Positions 47,031 to 60,435 of a stretch of 64,000 bases of DNA are shown piece by piece. The number at the start of each line of letters is the position of its first letter. Within the stretch, counting starts at the first letter, position 1. Source of the stretch: Chamaea fasciata (lineage: Eukaryota; Chordata; Aves; Passeriformes; Sylviidae); NCBI GenBank assembly GCA_029207755.1, contig JARCOQ010000006.1, forward strand, positions 9,952,513 through 10,016,512, given 5' to 3'. The notes beneath the pieces are model-generated. The model searched no databases. It was not told the DNA's origin and saw nothing but the letters and a program-made list of their open reading frames with translations. The position numbers and the translations under genes are program-made.

Positions 47031-50000
47031 TTCAACCAAAGCCTTAAAACATCTTAAAATTCCCTGTGGTTCAAAGCATCAGGGGTGGTGGGGCAAAATT
47101 TCAAGCCAAGCTGTGCTTTTCTGCTGTGGAGGCCCATTCTGTTTATCCTTGTCAGGGGGTAGGACACAATGTGTTACAGAGACTCATTTCCTGAGGGAAT
47201 CAGATGGAGAACACCACATAAAGAGAAAGAATGGCCTGGTGGCTGTATCTCTAACTGGCCAAATGCCTGTGAAAACACACGGCCCCTTTGCCACCACAGA
47301 GGCTGGAGGAGAGGCAGTTTAATGGGGCTCTGCACACAAGTTTTAGAGCCTTTCATAGCACAGATATAAATGATACATTTCATCTTTATGCCACCCTTCT
47401 AAATCACTAAAACGTAAATTCAGTTAATGCTGAAAGGCAGAAGCCCTGAGCTGCTGCTTTGCTTTGCTATTTATAGTGTCAGAACCAGCTCTGGCTTAAT
47501 CTTCTGGGTGTCATTCAATATATTTCTGACCCAACCAGGTAGAACAGAAGATTTGGCTGAATTTCCAAGCTCTCAGAGGTTTTAAGACAATCCCACAGCT
47601 TTTGCTGCAAGTAGTATTTTGCAGTGTACTGATAAATAATCTCAGGGAGAGTGTAATTGTTCACAGGGAAACATCAGCTGCAGACCAGAAAAGAAAATCC
47701 CCCACCCAAAATTTAAAAAGCCTCAAACAACAAAACGCACCAAAAAAAAAAAAAAAAATTAAAAAAAAAATAGAAAATAAGGGACACACTGACTTCATTT
47801 TCCCAGCAGATGTCTTTGCTGAAGTCCCTCCCTTCCCTGGCTCCATTTCTGTCATGTTAATTGTCATAACTACGTGTGGCTCCTTGGTAGGAGAATTGTC
47901 ACAATTAGCCTGTGACTTCACACCAGCTGTCTTGGCACAGACAAGACAACGTGCTTTGGACTCTGAACACCTGCAAACCCAGTCCATGGTGGATGTTTGC
48001 ATGCTAAACCAAACAGCTGTTGCATTTCGGGCTTATTCTCTTGGGGATGCTGGGGTGAAAGAGGTGGAACAATGTCAATATGCCCGAATGCCGTAATTTT
48101 CCCTTTTTGAGGTTTATTCTGTGCATTCTCTTCCAGTGTGCTGCCTGTCAGCTGATAGAGGGATGGCCCCAGCAGTTATCTGGAGATTACAAAATCCCTA
48201 GGGTTCCATATGTTGGTAGCTCTGAGTAGCTAAATAGAATGGGGACAGGGGGTGAAAGAGAAAAAAACCTCCACATTTATTTTGATTTATTCCTAATTGC
48301 TCTCTTTCCAGGGCTCTGAGAGGACAGTTTGATTTGGTTGGTGCACTTCTGGATGAGTGTGATCTGGGAGCTGGCAGGCAGCACTTTGGCAGTTTTACCC
48401 CAGTGAGTTTAATAACCCAACGAGAATTGCCCAGAACAGTGGGATCAGATTCATGGAACGAGCCATGAATTCATTTCTGTTCCCCAGTAACTGTTCAGTG
48501 GGATTATTCAAGAGATTTAAATGTGGGTGGCATCAATTTGAAATGCAGATGGTGTATCTTATTAAACACCATTTTAGCTATTTGTAGTGCTCAGAACAGT
48601 ATTTGCCCTGAATTTAAATAACGATGTACAGTATTTGTTAAAAAACATGCTTGGGCATGTTTTGTTTAATTAGTGGCTTGAAATTTCCTAGCATATGGCT
48701 TGTCATTTGCTAAAAAGATACGCAATTATGAAGTTCCTTGAAGTTTTACTATTTAAATGCAAAATTAACTTAGTATGTTCAGCAGTTAATGGCAGACCAT
48801 TAAATATAGTATTTACTAAACATAAGACATATAGGAGCAGCTGAGTGTGCCTGTGCCATCTGTACCTCGAGCACTGTACATCTTTTGGTTCACAGGAGGT
48901 GGACTGGACCCACTCTGTTCCCACAGTTCATTACCAGAGTTTTCTGCACTTCAGTGCAAATGACATTGTGTCTGGTTATTATCTTTAAAGGCCTGGATGC
49001 TGCTTTAGAAGCATCAATTTAATTTTTATACCTCAGGAAAGCAAGCAGACCATCTGCTTAGAAATCCCAGCACTTTCTGAAGAGCTGCAGGTTTTTTTTC
49101 TTTCTTCTTTTTTTTTCTCTGTCAGGTTTTGAATGGCCTTTTAAAGTTTTTGAAACTTTTAGTTGCCTGCCTGTTCATTTTTCATTAGGAAATGGAAATG
49201 AGAGTCTGGAAGCCTAAAGGATGATGCATGGGTTTTTTTCCCCCTCCATAACTTACCTGCTCAGCTTCTACTCCTCATCACGACAGATGACTAATTCAGA
49301 GTCTGCCTCCCTTCACCAGCTCCGCTCGAGCCAGTTCCTCCATCCAACACCTCCATCCTTCCCCAGTCCCAGCAGAGCTGATGGAAAGACTTGCCGCAGG
49401 CATCTCCACCACCCCTCATTGCAGGCAATGTTATGTGCTCAAATGAGTCACAGATTGGAGAATTCTCATTTTTGCTTTTGAGAGTGACTTATCTCAGGAA
49501 GCAGAGAGGGAAGCAGTGAAGCCTGATGAAGAAGTGAGAAAGGAATGACCCCCAGCCTGACACATTCCTTCCCTTCACAAGTCTGATTTCATGGCTTTAT
49601 CACACGCTGCACTTCTTCAGGCACAGACAGCAGGATTCATCTTAGTGCATTATAGACATCTACACAAAAGCCAGGCCCTCCTAGGCTGAGAATTTATGCA
49701 AGAAATGGGCTGTTTTTGGATTTTACCTCTTCTATACATTTCCCTCTTGAAGAGGTGAATGACAGCCTTGAAACCCCCGTTTCTGGTTATTAACTCTGAA
49801 GGGAGTGTAGATACTGAGATACAGAGTCCAAGTGAAGAGCTCACAAAACTTATGGTTGAAATCTTCAGGTATCACTGGAAAATTCCTGTGGATTTCAGGG
49901 AAGTCAGAGTTTCACTTTGTTTCCTTTCTAATCACCACTCTGTTCAATAAGAACAAACATTCCCGCATCAGAGGGACAACCAAAGCCATGACCCTTTCCA

Positions 50001-51848
50001 GGGTGAGCTGTAAAACGTATGAAAAGAGAAAAAAAAAACAAAGCAGAGGGAAATAGGTGGGAAATCAGAAGCATTAATCCATATCTCTGTTTCTTTGAGG
50101 ACGGTATTTATATTCTCACTTTAGCCAGGATTGCCAATACTTTTGCTTATATTTTACCCATCTTTCATCCCAGTAGCCTGACCACAGTATCCCACCATCT
50201 CACTGATCTGCTTCACTCCCTCTCACGGTGACTTTTTCGGGATTCTCCTTTGATTTCAGGCTGGACTCCTGACTTTACCACAGTGCTTCCTTTTGCTCGC
50301 TCCTCACTCTGCCTGCTCCACTCCTTTTCCCGACCACTGCTGATTTCCCACCCCAGCTCTGTTATTTTTTACATGACTGTCTGAGCTCTCTGTCTAATGA
50401 ACAACTCCCGTCTCCCAGCTCCCTGCTAATGAAGATGGAGAGAGCTTTACCTCTTCAGGCATAGAACCTTGGGCAATATCACATAGCAAAAGGAATTATA
50501 ATACAAAAATAGATCCATATTGTGCTCACTCTTTTTTTCTTCTTCCATGACTGAGAGTGACTTCCTCTTTTGTTATCCACCTTCAGCTCTTATTTCCCTG
50601 GGTTCATGCTCTGGAGAAATGGGAAGGGGAAGGGAAAGGGGCACCTTCTGCTAGACCAGATTGTTCATCTAATGAGTTCTTTGGATTGGTGCTTCTTTTT
50701 GACTTATTAAGACCTCCAAAGTCCTTCATTTTTTGGTCCAGACATCATGAGTTGAAATATAGTTTGATTCCCTGAGTGGATGTTCCTTGCCAGACAAAGG
50801 GCCATTATTTTTTCTGCAGAGAATTAAAAGGGAAGAAATTAAAAAATGCACCAGGTCATTCGTCCTTTTTTGGCTTTAAACAGTTACTCCAGCAGCAAAA
50901 TAAGCCCACACACATCAGAAGAAATTATTGGGACTTGATAGCAAAGCATTAGAGGAATGGTGGAGGGAGGGAATAATACAAACTTTTAAAAACACAAACA
51001 CATTTTAAATAAATATGAAAATATGACTTTTCATCCCTACACTCACACATCCAAGTGGAATTCATTGTGGTCCAATTTTGACCTTCTCAGGTGCCCCAAA
51101 GTCTAAACAGTCTTCATGACATCCAGTTAAGGGCAATTCCAGAAATACACAGAACATTAAGGAGAACTTATAATAAGGATTCACCATGAGGAACTCATTC
51201 CTCCAAGTTGTTGAGAACCAATGCTTGGGGTCTCTGTGCTTAGGGATGTCATTTCCTAAAAAGAAGACATAAAAGACACCTTGACAAGTTGTCATTAAAG
51301 ATTTCCTGGCAATAGCTCTGAGTGCAGGAATTCCTGCTCCGTTGCCGTGGCAAAATTCACATTCAGATGATTACATTTTGCCTGCTTACACTCAGGTTGC
51401 ATTTTCAATTCCATGTGTCATTCTCCTTGTCTTCTCATCTTAAATTATTGTATAGTGCTGCTGTGCATTATTAAACAGTTGCCACATTTCATCCCAGTGG
51501 ATCTTGCATTTAAATGATGGATTTACAAAGGCTCTGCTGCTTTGTTAAGTTTCCCTGTACAGCTGGTTGAGGGTTTACCTCAAGAAAAAAAAGTTTTCCT
51601 TCAAAAGAAGACTTGAAAAATCACTGGGTTTCATTAAAAGTTGCCAAAATCTTTTCCTCTTCCATTTTTTCCTACAAAGTTTCCGGTTTTTTGAATTGAA
51701 AATTAAATTAAATAGAGGTATTTACAAGAAAAGGTGTTACAAATCAATGTTATTATTAACAAAAAAGAATTTTTTTCCAATTAAACACTGAAAATTATTC
51801 CAACAGTATTTTAGCTGTCTGCTTTCTGGATATTACAGTGAAAAAGAA
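47031..51848. other. unique non-coding DNA
   Basis: No gene or dispersed repeat is recognised in this longest repeat-poor block. A poly-A region lies at about 47742-47771. A p53-type site is listed separately at 48643-48662. Confidence 0.45.
48643..48662. promoter_or_regulatory. predicted p53-family response element
   Basis: AAACATGCTT followed directly by GGGCATGTTT. Both decamers fit the consensus RRRCWWGYYY at every position, both have the favoured CATG core, and the spacer is zero. This is the optimal form known for p53, p63 and p73 tetramer binding. It sits in repeat-poor, AT-rich unique DNA. Binding and any target gene are not shown. Confidence 0.5.
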
Positions 51849-51970
<122 letters not shown>

Positions 51971-52382
51971 TTTCAAACAACCAAGAATGGAAACAATGGC
52001 TGAGCTGCAAATATCACAGCAGAAATCTTTCAATTGTTCCCAGCAAGTTCCTTTTGTGCATCATCTTTTGAAACTCAAAAGTACTTGTATCCATAAAATG
52101 AAACCCAAGTGCAATTTGTTTCATAGATTAGAGGCTCAATGAGTCAGGGATCACTGCTCCATGAAATTAAGCACGTTGTGTGTAGGCTGAGGGAACATTC
52201 CTGAAAAGACAAAGTGTTAGGATGTGTCCCAAGGAGGATACAGGGTCTGTCTAGGGGGTTTCAAGAAATGGAGGATTTAGGCAATGATATAAAATATAAA
52301 ATAAATATAGAAAATTATATAAAATATAAACATTAGGGGGTGGTTGAAATGAAATACTGATGAAAAGGGTTACCTGTTGGTA
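51971..52382. other. unique non-coding DNA
   Basis: About 410 bp with an AT-rich part near 52287-52331 (ATAAAATATAAA-like units). No gene is recognised. Confidence 0.4.
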
Positions 52383-52510
52383 TTCAAGACCAGGTTAGCT
52401 GGGCTTGGAGGAACCTGGGGTAGTGGAAGGTGTCCCATGGCAGGGGGCTGGAGCTCAAAAATCTTTAAGTTCCCTTCCAATCCAAACTGAATCTGTGACA
52501 TGATTCCATT
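52383..52510 (+). mobile_element. CR1 LINE fragment, short 3' end
   Basis: Sense CR1 tail: 'AAGACCAGGTTAGCTGGGCT', 'TGGGGTAGTGGAAGGTGTCC', 'CATGGCAGGGGGCTGGAGCT', 'TAAGTTCCCTTCCAATCCAA' and a decayed CTGTGACATGATTCC. Confidence 0.9.
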
Positions 52511-53557
52511 GCATCTGTTATGCTTCAGCTACTGTTCAGTGGCAAATGAAGAACTGAGATTGATGGGCCCAGTCGGGGAAACCATCACAGTGTGTGTGTG
52601 ATGTGTTATCTTGGGGATAAAACAATCCCCAAAGGCAAAATTAGAGCAGTCAACACCCTTGGAAGTAAACTCAGGCTATTTTAAGACGCGTGGAAAGATC
52701 TCTAAGGGTGCAGATTCCCTAGAAAACTTTAAAAAGATTGAAGCATCTCCATTTATTTATAGAGATTTTCACAAAGTCAGCTGCTAAAAGGCAGTGAAAT
52801 CTGTGCTGTAGAGTCCTTTTAGAAACAGCACATTTCTCAGGATCAGAGTTCTGAGTGGGGCTGAACTCCACACTCAAATGTAAATATTTTCTATGGCTTG
52901 AAGCACTGACTGCAGGGGCAGCCCTGGGCAGACACTAATGCGCAGATTGTGTAGGTAACTTCGGAAAGCAAGAGCAAGCCAATATGTGCCATACTTTGGA
53001 AAGACATTGCTGGGTCCTACTCTTAGGAAAAATATCCCCTTGTGTTTTTTAAGACCGCGGTCTCCTTCTCTGACCATAAATAATTTCCAGCTCTGAGAAC
53101 AGATGGAATTCTGCCTCCTGGAGAACAGATGGGATTCTGCCTCCTGGACTTCATAGAAGTTTGTTGTGACTATTAGGAAGATTTCAGGAGATGTGTATTA
53201 CTGATACAAAAAAAGAGAGGGAGGCCTCCCATCACCAGCTGTGCTGGGTCCAACCTGTGTTTTAAAGGAAAGCTGAGATTGCTATGAAATAATCTGGTTT
53301 AATGGGCTGGGGCTCCAAGGGAAACATGAACACAATGAAGTTGAAAGAGAGCACCACCATTCTTCATAATCACCACTTCATTTTTACAATTTTTTACATA
53401 ATTTACCACTTTTTTACATCAAACTGGATTAAGGGAAGTTGCCTCACAATTTAAAGGCAGCCTTAGGGCTGTTTGTAGCTTGTGTGAGAGACTGGCACAC
53501 AGAAGTCTTCTGGATGACTTTGAAGGGACTGATCCTTTTTTCACCCAAGTTCAGTAA
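52511..53557. other. unique non-coding DNA
   Basis: No gene is recognised. A 26-bp tandem duplication lies at 53097-53148. Confidence 0.45.
53097..53148. repeat. 26-bp tandem duplication
   Basis: Two adjacent 26-bp units start GAACAGATGG and end CTGCCTCCTGGA. They differ at one base (AATTC versus GATTC). Confidence 0.95.
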
Positions 53558-53698
53558 GCAAGGCAGCATCCACATAAGTGGAATCTTCAAGGATTTTAAA
53601 GAAGTGTTTAAGGTGAGGTTGAATGGGGCTTGGAGCAACTGAATGTAGTCGAAGTTGTTGGATGGTTCTCCCATCCCAACTATCCTGTGATTCTATGA
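53558..53698 (+). mobile_element. CR1 LINE fragment, diverged 3' end
   Basis: Weak but ordered sense CR1 tail: 'GGTGAGGTTGAATGGGGCTT', 'GGAGCAACTGAATGTAGTCG', 'GATGGTTCTCCCATCCCAAC' and 'ATCCTGTGATTCTATGAAT'. It is more diverged than the other copies. Confidence 0.8.
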
Positions 53699-56600
53699 AT
53701 AGACAAGGGTTTTGTGATAGCCCAGTTTAGAGGTCACTAATATGTGGCTAAATGAGACAAAATTCGTAATGGACAGCAGGAATTGCATGGGTGAATTCCA
53801 ACTGTGCAGCTCATTTTATTTTCAGATAATTCCATGAACATCAAGTAATTAATCCTCAAAGAACCTTGAAGCAGACAGCTGGAAAGGACAGTTAGGCAGA
53901 CATGCCTGTGAATATTTAATTTCTGCTTCTTCTTCTTCCTTTTGGTTTGGGTTTTTTCTTCATGGTCTCTTTTTCTGGAGTAATTCCACTGGTGGACTCG
54001 TTGGTATCAGCTCGTTAGAAGAGGAAACAACTGTGACATGGTAGATAAGACTCATTTTCAAAAAATAATCCTATAGGTGATGTAATACTGCAAGCAGAAA
54101 TCACTTATTCCAGTAGGACATTGCAGAGAACAAATGAAACAGCAAAATGTACAGTGACACAGAGGCTCAGGGGACCTGCTTTGAGGCTCCTGCTTTATCT
54201 CTAACTACAAAGGCAAGATTGTCCCTTCTGTGCAGCAAGGATGTGCCAGAGGAGGGACTGCCATGGCAGAGAACAGCCACATTAAAGTCTCCCAGCCCCG
54301 AGCTTTTCTGCTCCTGTTTGCAGCCTCTCACCACTCAGGCCAGGCTGAGGTGCAAAGCCTCAGGACCTGGTGCTCAGATCCACCAGGGAATTCCTGTCTG
54401 GGCAATATGAGGCTGGATTTTGGCATTCCACATCCCCACCCGTGTCCAGGCACACACCATGAGTCCAGCCTGATGGATTTCCCACCATGAATTATGCCCT
54501 GGCCATCTTCCAGCCAGGCCATTTGGGACTATAGTGTTGTTAAATCCTGCTCCCTTGCAGGGTCAGGATTGATCAACACAAGGCTTATTTTTGGCAGCAC
54601 AAAGGAACGTGTTTATTGGCCAAGTCCTGTATGTAGGAGATGTGAGTAAATCTCCCTTTGCCTTCACAAAGGTCAGCTTTTCAAATTACCCTCATCCATG
54701 TACTGCACCAGGCCATGAGAAAAGGTGTTGAAAAAGTGCCTTTGTCACACTGAGGAGAGGGAGAGCTGTGGTTAACTCAGCACCTTTCAGGAGCAATTCT
54801 TCAGGACTTCTCCTTCCACTTGAGCCAGGATTCAACCCATACTCCACCTTAAGAAGGAATCCTGCCTATTTCTGCTGGTTTTGCTTCAGCAGAAATATGA
54901 AAGCAATCTGCTGGCTGGATTTCAGCTTGGATAATTACATTTTGCTCCTATAATTTACTTTATTAGTTTCAAAGAGGGGAAATTACTCCCTCCTAACTCT
55001 TCCAAAGATTTTTGGTAGCGTTAGTAGGAAAGATGAAATTGGCCAACCCACCAGAGAGGTGGCTGTGTTTTGATGGGTGATGAAATTCCCCTTGTAGAGA
55101 ATGTGTTCTGTGCAGGGAACTTCAGTCCATGTCCAGCCTACATGAAAGATAGAGAGCTATTAGTTCCTTTCTGAAGCCTCACTGCTCTCAGCCTGTGATG
55201 TATCTCCCTCAGCCTGACTCTCATGTATCAGGCTGGCTCTCTGACAGCTCTTCTGGGATGGCTTAATAAAGCCCTATTAAATCCTCATTTTCCCATTGTA
55301 AGCTGGCTGGATTTTGCCTTTCTTTCCTCTAGCACTAGCCCGCTTTCTTTGGGATCCACTCTGTCAGCTGGGCATTGTTTCTTGTTATCACCCAGGCTAA
55401 CTGCAAGGCTGCTTGGCTCTGCACCCATCACATCTGGAGATGCTGGAATTTTCCAGACAGGATAAAATTTTCCAGACAAGATAAAAATCTTGTTGGTGAC
55501 CTAAACACCCAGTTCTGCATCCCAGTGTCACACCACCTATCCTTGCCACTGCCTGGCACAAACTGCAGCTCCCAAATTATTCCCTACTGCTTTGAATGAT
55601 CCTCCTAGAGCCTGCTGTGGGAAATATGCTTTAACTTATCTTCACCTTTCTGTCTTTCTGAGGCAAGCTGGTTTTTCCCTCTGTACCACATCCAGTATTC
55701 TTATATTATATCTTGGGCATTAAATCCATCAAAAGTTTCATCTTATTCTTTCCCACCCTTCTTAAATTTCTTCAGTGTTCTCATCTATCACATCACTCAT
55801 TCCAGCCTTGATATTTCCATTGTCATCACTTTGGGTGTCACTCTCATGCTGGAGACGTCCTAAATTTTCTCATCTTTTAAGTATGTGACCCAAAATGACA
55901 TCCTGCCTGAGTCAGGGAATCAGAAGCATTATCTTTATGATTATTCATTAAACAGAAGTTTTAGGACAGCTAATGCATATGCATAAACTTATTGTTCACA
56001 AAGTCTTACGGTTCAAATACTCATTCTGTGAATTGTTACTGCAAGGAGAAATTTCTCCAGTGTTTGAGGAACACAGCCAAAGACATGTAGGATGGGAAGG
56101 TTTTGGAGTGCAATGGGCAAGATTTTCTTGCAAAACTCATGACATTAGAAGGGGTAGAGCTCATTTATTTGGTCGGACCTGGTGTTTTATAAAGGTTTAT
56201 ACACAACCAATCTGAATATTGCCAGTGCTCCTGCAGATTGTGACATGCAGGAGAAAAAGATTGCCCTAAACCATTGCATAGGCTGGTCTTTCTTTAGGAA
56301 GGATTTGTAGGTAGCTCTTCCCATCAGCTGTGAATTTATCTCATCTTGGCTGCTGAAAGGATTATTATTTTTTTAAATCTTGGGTTTTTCAATTTCTGGA
56401 GGTTCCAGCAGTTTTAATGGATTTGGGGTTTCTGATCTTGCACCATTATTCAAACAGAGATGAAGAGCTCAATGCTGAAAAAAAGGGCACAAATACATTC
56501 CCTGAATATCCTTATAAAAGAAATGAGATAAAAGAAATATTGTATCAAAATTTTCCGTTAAAAAAAATTGTTGTGTCATGAACTCCATTTCAAAAGTTGT

Positions 56601-56857
56601 GGATGTTGAATATTTTGAACAGTGGAAGATCTTCCTCACCAGTCACTTTTTATCAGCTGCTACTGTACACAGCATTTGCCATTTTCTTCTTTTGAATATC
56701 CTTCTATGATTACTATTTTCTCACTAAATACTTAAATTCCGTTTTTTCATCACTCTGTGCATCTACTCACCCTCAGTCCTCTCATGGGTGAAGTATATTC
56801 GTGTTATAATGTGATTTGAACAAACATCGGGATGTAAGAAGAAATGGGCGCTGGACA
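53699..56857. other. unique non-coding DNA
   Basis: No gene or dispersed repeat is recognised. A 19-bp tandem duplication lies at 55448-55485. Confidence 0.45.
55448..55485. repeat. 19-bp tandem duplication
   Basis: ATTTTCCAGACAGGATAAA is followed directly by ATTTTCCAGACAAGATAAA, with one mismatch. Confidence 0.95.
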
Positions 56858-57608
56858 TGAACGTGAACAGAAATTCGAGACATTTGCCCTCGTCTTGGGT
56901 TGCACTGCAAGATGTAACCGAAAGTATGTATTCTGTAACCATCTGTTGAAACTGGCTGTGGAGGTGTTTTTTCTCTTCTATGACCCGTTCCTAGTGACTC
57001 TGGGAGGGAGGGGGGCAGGTGTGTTCTGCTAATGTGCCAGCTGTTAAAACCAGGTGGGGCACTGTTCTTTATCTCTTCCATGACCCATCCTCCCTCCAGG
57101 GGATATCTGCTGTCAATGGGCCATTGAGGCTCACTGCATGACTGATACAATTACATCATCCCATTGGGAGATGCTCCACCCAGCAGGAGGAGCCGAGCAT
57201 TCCTACGTGGATAAAACCGGAGAGTCAGAACACCAGGACAGCCTGTTTGCACTGGATTCCCAGAGAAAGACCAGACCCATCTCACCACCACTGGACCCTT
57301 CTACAGGATCATCTCTGCTCCAACGGAACCACATCTGTGACTCCAGGAGGACTTGACTGGACTGCTCCCAGCACCCTGACCAACAGGGTGTCAGGTTGTA
57401 TTCTGACTCTGTCAGTAGTTTTTTTGTTTGCTTGCTTTTTTATTTATTTATTTTTTATTACTACATTTTTATTTTAATTTTCCTAGTAAAGAACTGTTAT
57501 ACCCATACCTTTGTCTGAAAATCCCTTAATTTCAAAATTATAGTAATTTGGAGTGAGGGAGTTTACATTCTCCATTCCAAGGGAAGCTCTGGCTTTTCCT
57601 GGCAGACA
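56858..57608 (+). mobile_element. solo ERV LTR, family C (ERVL-like)
   Basis: I recognise this block as a common songbird LTR from 'GGGGATATCTGCTGTCAATG', 'GAGATGCTCCACCCAGCAGG', 'CGTGGATAAAACCGGAGAGT', 'AACAGGGTGTCAGGTTGTAT' and 'CCTAGTAAAGAACTGTTATA'. GATAAAA near 57212 is in the position of a TATA box. AGTAAAG near 57485 lies where the poly(A) signal would be. The T-rich stretch 57419-57482 precedes it. No gag, pol or env flanks it, so it is a solo LTR. Both ends are approximate: TGAACG at 56858 and GGCAGACA ending at 57608 are my best TG...CA pair, but no target-site duplication confirms them. Confidence 0.65.
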
Positions 57609-60094
57609 CCTGTCCTTCCAAACCAAGGCAGCCCTAAATAACAGCAAAACTTTGGACACTTGAACTCCAAGAGTTCATCTACTTGTAACACCTTAGGCAA
57701 GAGCCACCTGGAAAGGAAAATCTGGGTTCCACGAATGATCCTGAAGCCATGAAAAACTTTAAATCGGAAATCAGTGGCAAAGAGGATGCATTGCATTATT
57801 TTTCCTCACTGCATTTTTGTTCTGCAGAACTTAAATATTCCAGCTTTTCATTCCAAATTCACTGAGGTAATCTGATCACACAAAAGCTACCTGTGTGTCT
57901 TCAAAACAAAAATGTGCTTCCCACTGGTGTCGTTGTTTTGTTGGGATGAGCAGGATAAAGGGAATCTGCACGTTCTCCTCTGTGGAAAAGAGTTAGACAG
58001 ACTGCCAGGAACTGGGAGCTTGGAACCTGGGCAGCTGTGCTGTCAGTTGCTGGGAAATTTGGGTTTTAGTCAAAGGACTTGCAGTTCTGGTGTGCCTCTC
58101 CTATGAAAAGAGGCCAGATGAGCTCTCGTGGTGCTGGGAAGCTCTGAAATATCTGATCCTGAAGCATCCACACTCAGAGCTTCCTGAAAATCTGCCCAGC
58201 AGTCAAGAAGCCCAAGTTCACTACTATTTGTAGGCACAATTTTCTTGGTCTTCTCTGAAAATAGATCCACTAACTGAAATTTCAGCTCTACAATTTCTAA
58301 TGGAGAAACATTTTGCTCTGAGAACTCCTAATTATAGTTACAGAGTCCCTCCAGAGCTTCGGGGCTGCTTTCCAAGTCACAGCCTTCACACTGGCTTGCA
58401 GGGAAGCAAGGGAAATGTTGACTGCTTCTTTTTCACTGCGAAATTTCCTCTTTATATGTCACTGAAATACACCCACAGAGCTGGAGAAAAATATTTTCTT
58501 CTTCCAAAAATTATGACATTAAAATCCCATGGCACATTGCAGAAGCAAATTTTGATATTACCTTTAAAACACTGGAATTCATATTTTAAGAAACCTTGCT
58601 TGGCCACCAGTTCCAGCCTGAGGAAATGCTGAATGGACAGGAGCTCAGGTGTGCTGGAAAGGAGGGGTGGGGTGTGAGAGCAGCGGTGTGTGGAGTGTCA
58701 AGCCTGAGGATGTGCAGCCAGACAATGTGACAACAGGGATTAGACTCCATAAAAATTTCAGTGCTGTCCTTGATAGGGAAGTCCTGGAACAACTGCATTG
58801 CATAACAGCAGCATCACTTATTAAGTGTGTCTTGTAATTGGTTCGGAAGCCATTAATGACAATTTGCTTCCAACCCAAGCAGCTGGCTCTGGGAGCCTCT
58901 AGGTAACAACAAATGCAGGAGGAGGAGGAACAGGAATAATTCAAATTCACGGTATAGCCAGTTGCTGTTCCAAATCCTAAGGTATTAACTTTTTATGTAT
59001 ATTACAATGACAAACCAATCCTGACACCTTTTCTGTTTAAATGTGTAACCACTGATTCTGGGGGAAAAAACAAAAAAGGTAGATTTAATTATTTGCTATT
59101 TTATTTTATTTTATCAGTGCAGCACTAGTTTATTTTGGTGTAATCCCTCTCATTCATGTCTAAAAAATCCCCTCAAGGATGCGTTGTGTTCTTAAGAGCA
59201 TCACTGTCATAAATCAGTGTAGCTGCACTGACGTTAGAAATGCTGCCATGATTTATTTGATTTGTAGCATTTGTATTTGTGGATCCAATCCTCCATTCTT
59301 GGGTGCTTGGTACCAGCACAACCCACCATTGAACTTTACTAGAAGGTTTCTGATCAATACAAAAAAATGAAATATTTTTTCTTCTTTTTTACATGACAAA
59401 AATTTCTACTTCCCTTTTAAGATTCTAAGCCTGCAAAGTACTCAAAGCCAACTTTCCTGCCATTTTCAAAGGCCTCTCATGGAGTTCAGTGGGAAACTGA
59501 GGCTCTTGACCCTCTGCAGGACAGGATCTCAGAGTTGGAAGGAAATTGCCTGGCATCTTGTACAACCTGCTAATGTGCTTGTGCATTCATGCACAGTAAT
59601 TGATCTTACAAGCTTCTCAGTGTTCACTGGACTTGCCATTATACCATGAATATTTTATAGCTGCACCACTGTAATAACAGTAATTACATTTGCCCTTTTA
59701 CAGAACCTTTTATATAAGGGTTTCAAGGTGGTTTATGGATGGTAATTAAGCCCCATGGTCTTCTTGTGGAGTGAGAATTATTATTACCCTTCTGGAAATG
59801 GGGAAGCTGAGGTACAGAAAACCTGAACTTGACCTTCCCCAAGGTCATATCTCACATCACTGCCAGGATGGATTCAAAGATTCCTGCTCCAGGGTCGCTG
59901 TAATTGTTTATTTGACTTGGATTATGCCTCTGACTGAAGAAAAGCTTTTAAAGTTGAAACTGTCAATATTTTCATATTATTTGGAATATTGCACATTTTC
60001 TTCTGTTCTGAAGAGTTGCTGTACCATCACATCCTCACAAAAAACCTCACGTGTCAGAAGGTACAAAAAGCCCCCAGTGTCAGCCAAAGAGTAA
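57609..60094. other. unique non-coding DNA
   Basis: A short (TTTTA)n lies at about 59098-59116. A possible but very degraded CR1-like tail ('CTCAGAGTTGGAAGG') is near 59528. No host gene is recognised. Confidence 0.4.
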
Positions 60095-60435
60095 CCAATA
60101 CCTGACCGTGACAATTATTGGTGTGCAGTTGCCAATGAGACAAATCCCATAACTGATTTGTATGACTGGACCCCTGATCTTCTTGAGATACTCTTTGAAC
60201 TTCAAGAAAAAATTGGAAATTCTTGGTTCTTGGAAAATGGAACTTTGCAGCTTGTCTAGAGGAGCTTCGCAAAGTAGGTAAATATGTATTGATGGTTATA
60301 GTAGCAATATTAGTGCCTTGTGTACTTCACTGTGTGCAGCAAATGATGAATAAGACCACCAGTGAAGTTTTTACAGTTCGAGAAAGAGGAGGAGATGTGA
60401 GAAATGGATTTGTAGAGGATTCTCAAAATGGCTGA
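60095..60435 (+). pseudogene. ERV env remnant, transmembrane subunit C-terminus
   Basis: Two overlapping frames together resemble the end of a retroviral transmembrane envelope protein. Upstream, one frame reads through DLYDWTPDLLEIL and stops after about 60260. The other frame, from about 60223, contains the hydrophobic span VLMVIVAILVPCVL (about 60280-60325). A Cys-containing segment and a charged cytoplasmic tail follow, ending in a stop at 60433-60435. The frame change and stop show that it cannot be expressed intact. Upstream env and all of gag-pol are absent. An LTR follows at 60653, which supports the viral origin. The exact ERV class is not settled; the layout and short LTR would suit a betaretrovirus-like element. 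Confidence 0.65.

Noticed and set aside
59519..59575. Short CR1-like tail 'CTCAGAGTTGGAAGG'
   Set aside because: Too short and diverged to call.
60223..60435. An intact or domesticated envelope gene
   Set aside because: Only the end of the transmembrane subunit remains and the frame is broken. No signal peptide or surface subunit is present.
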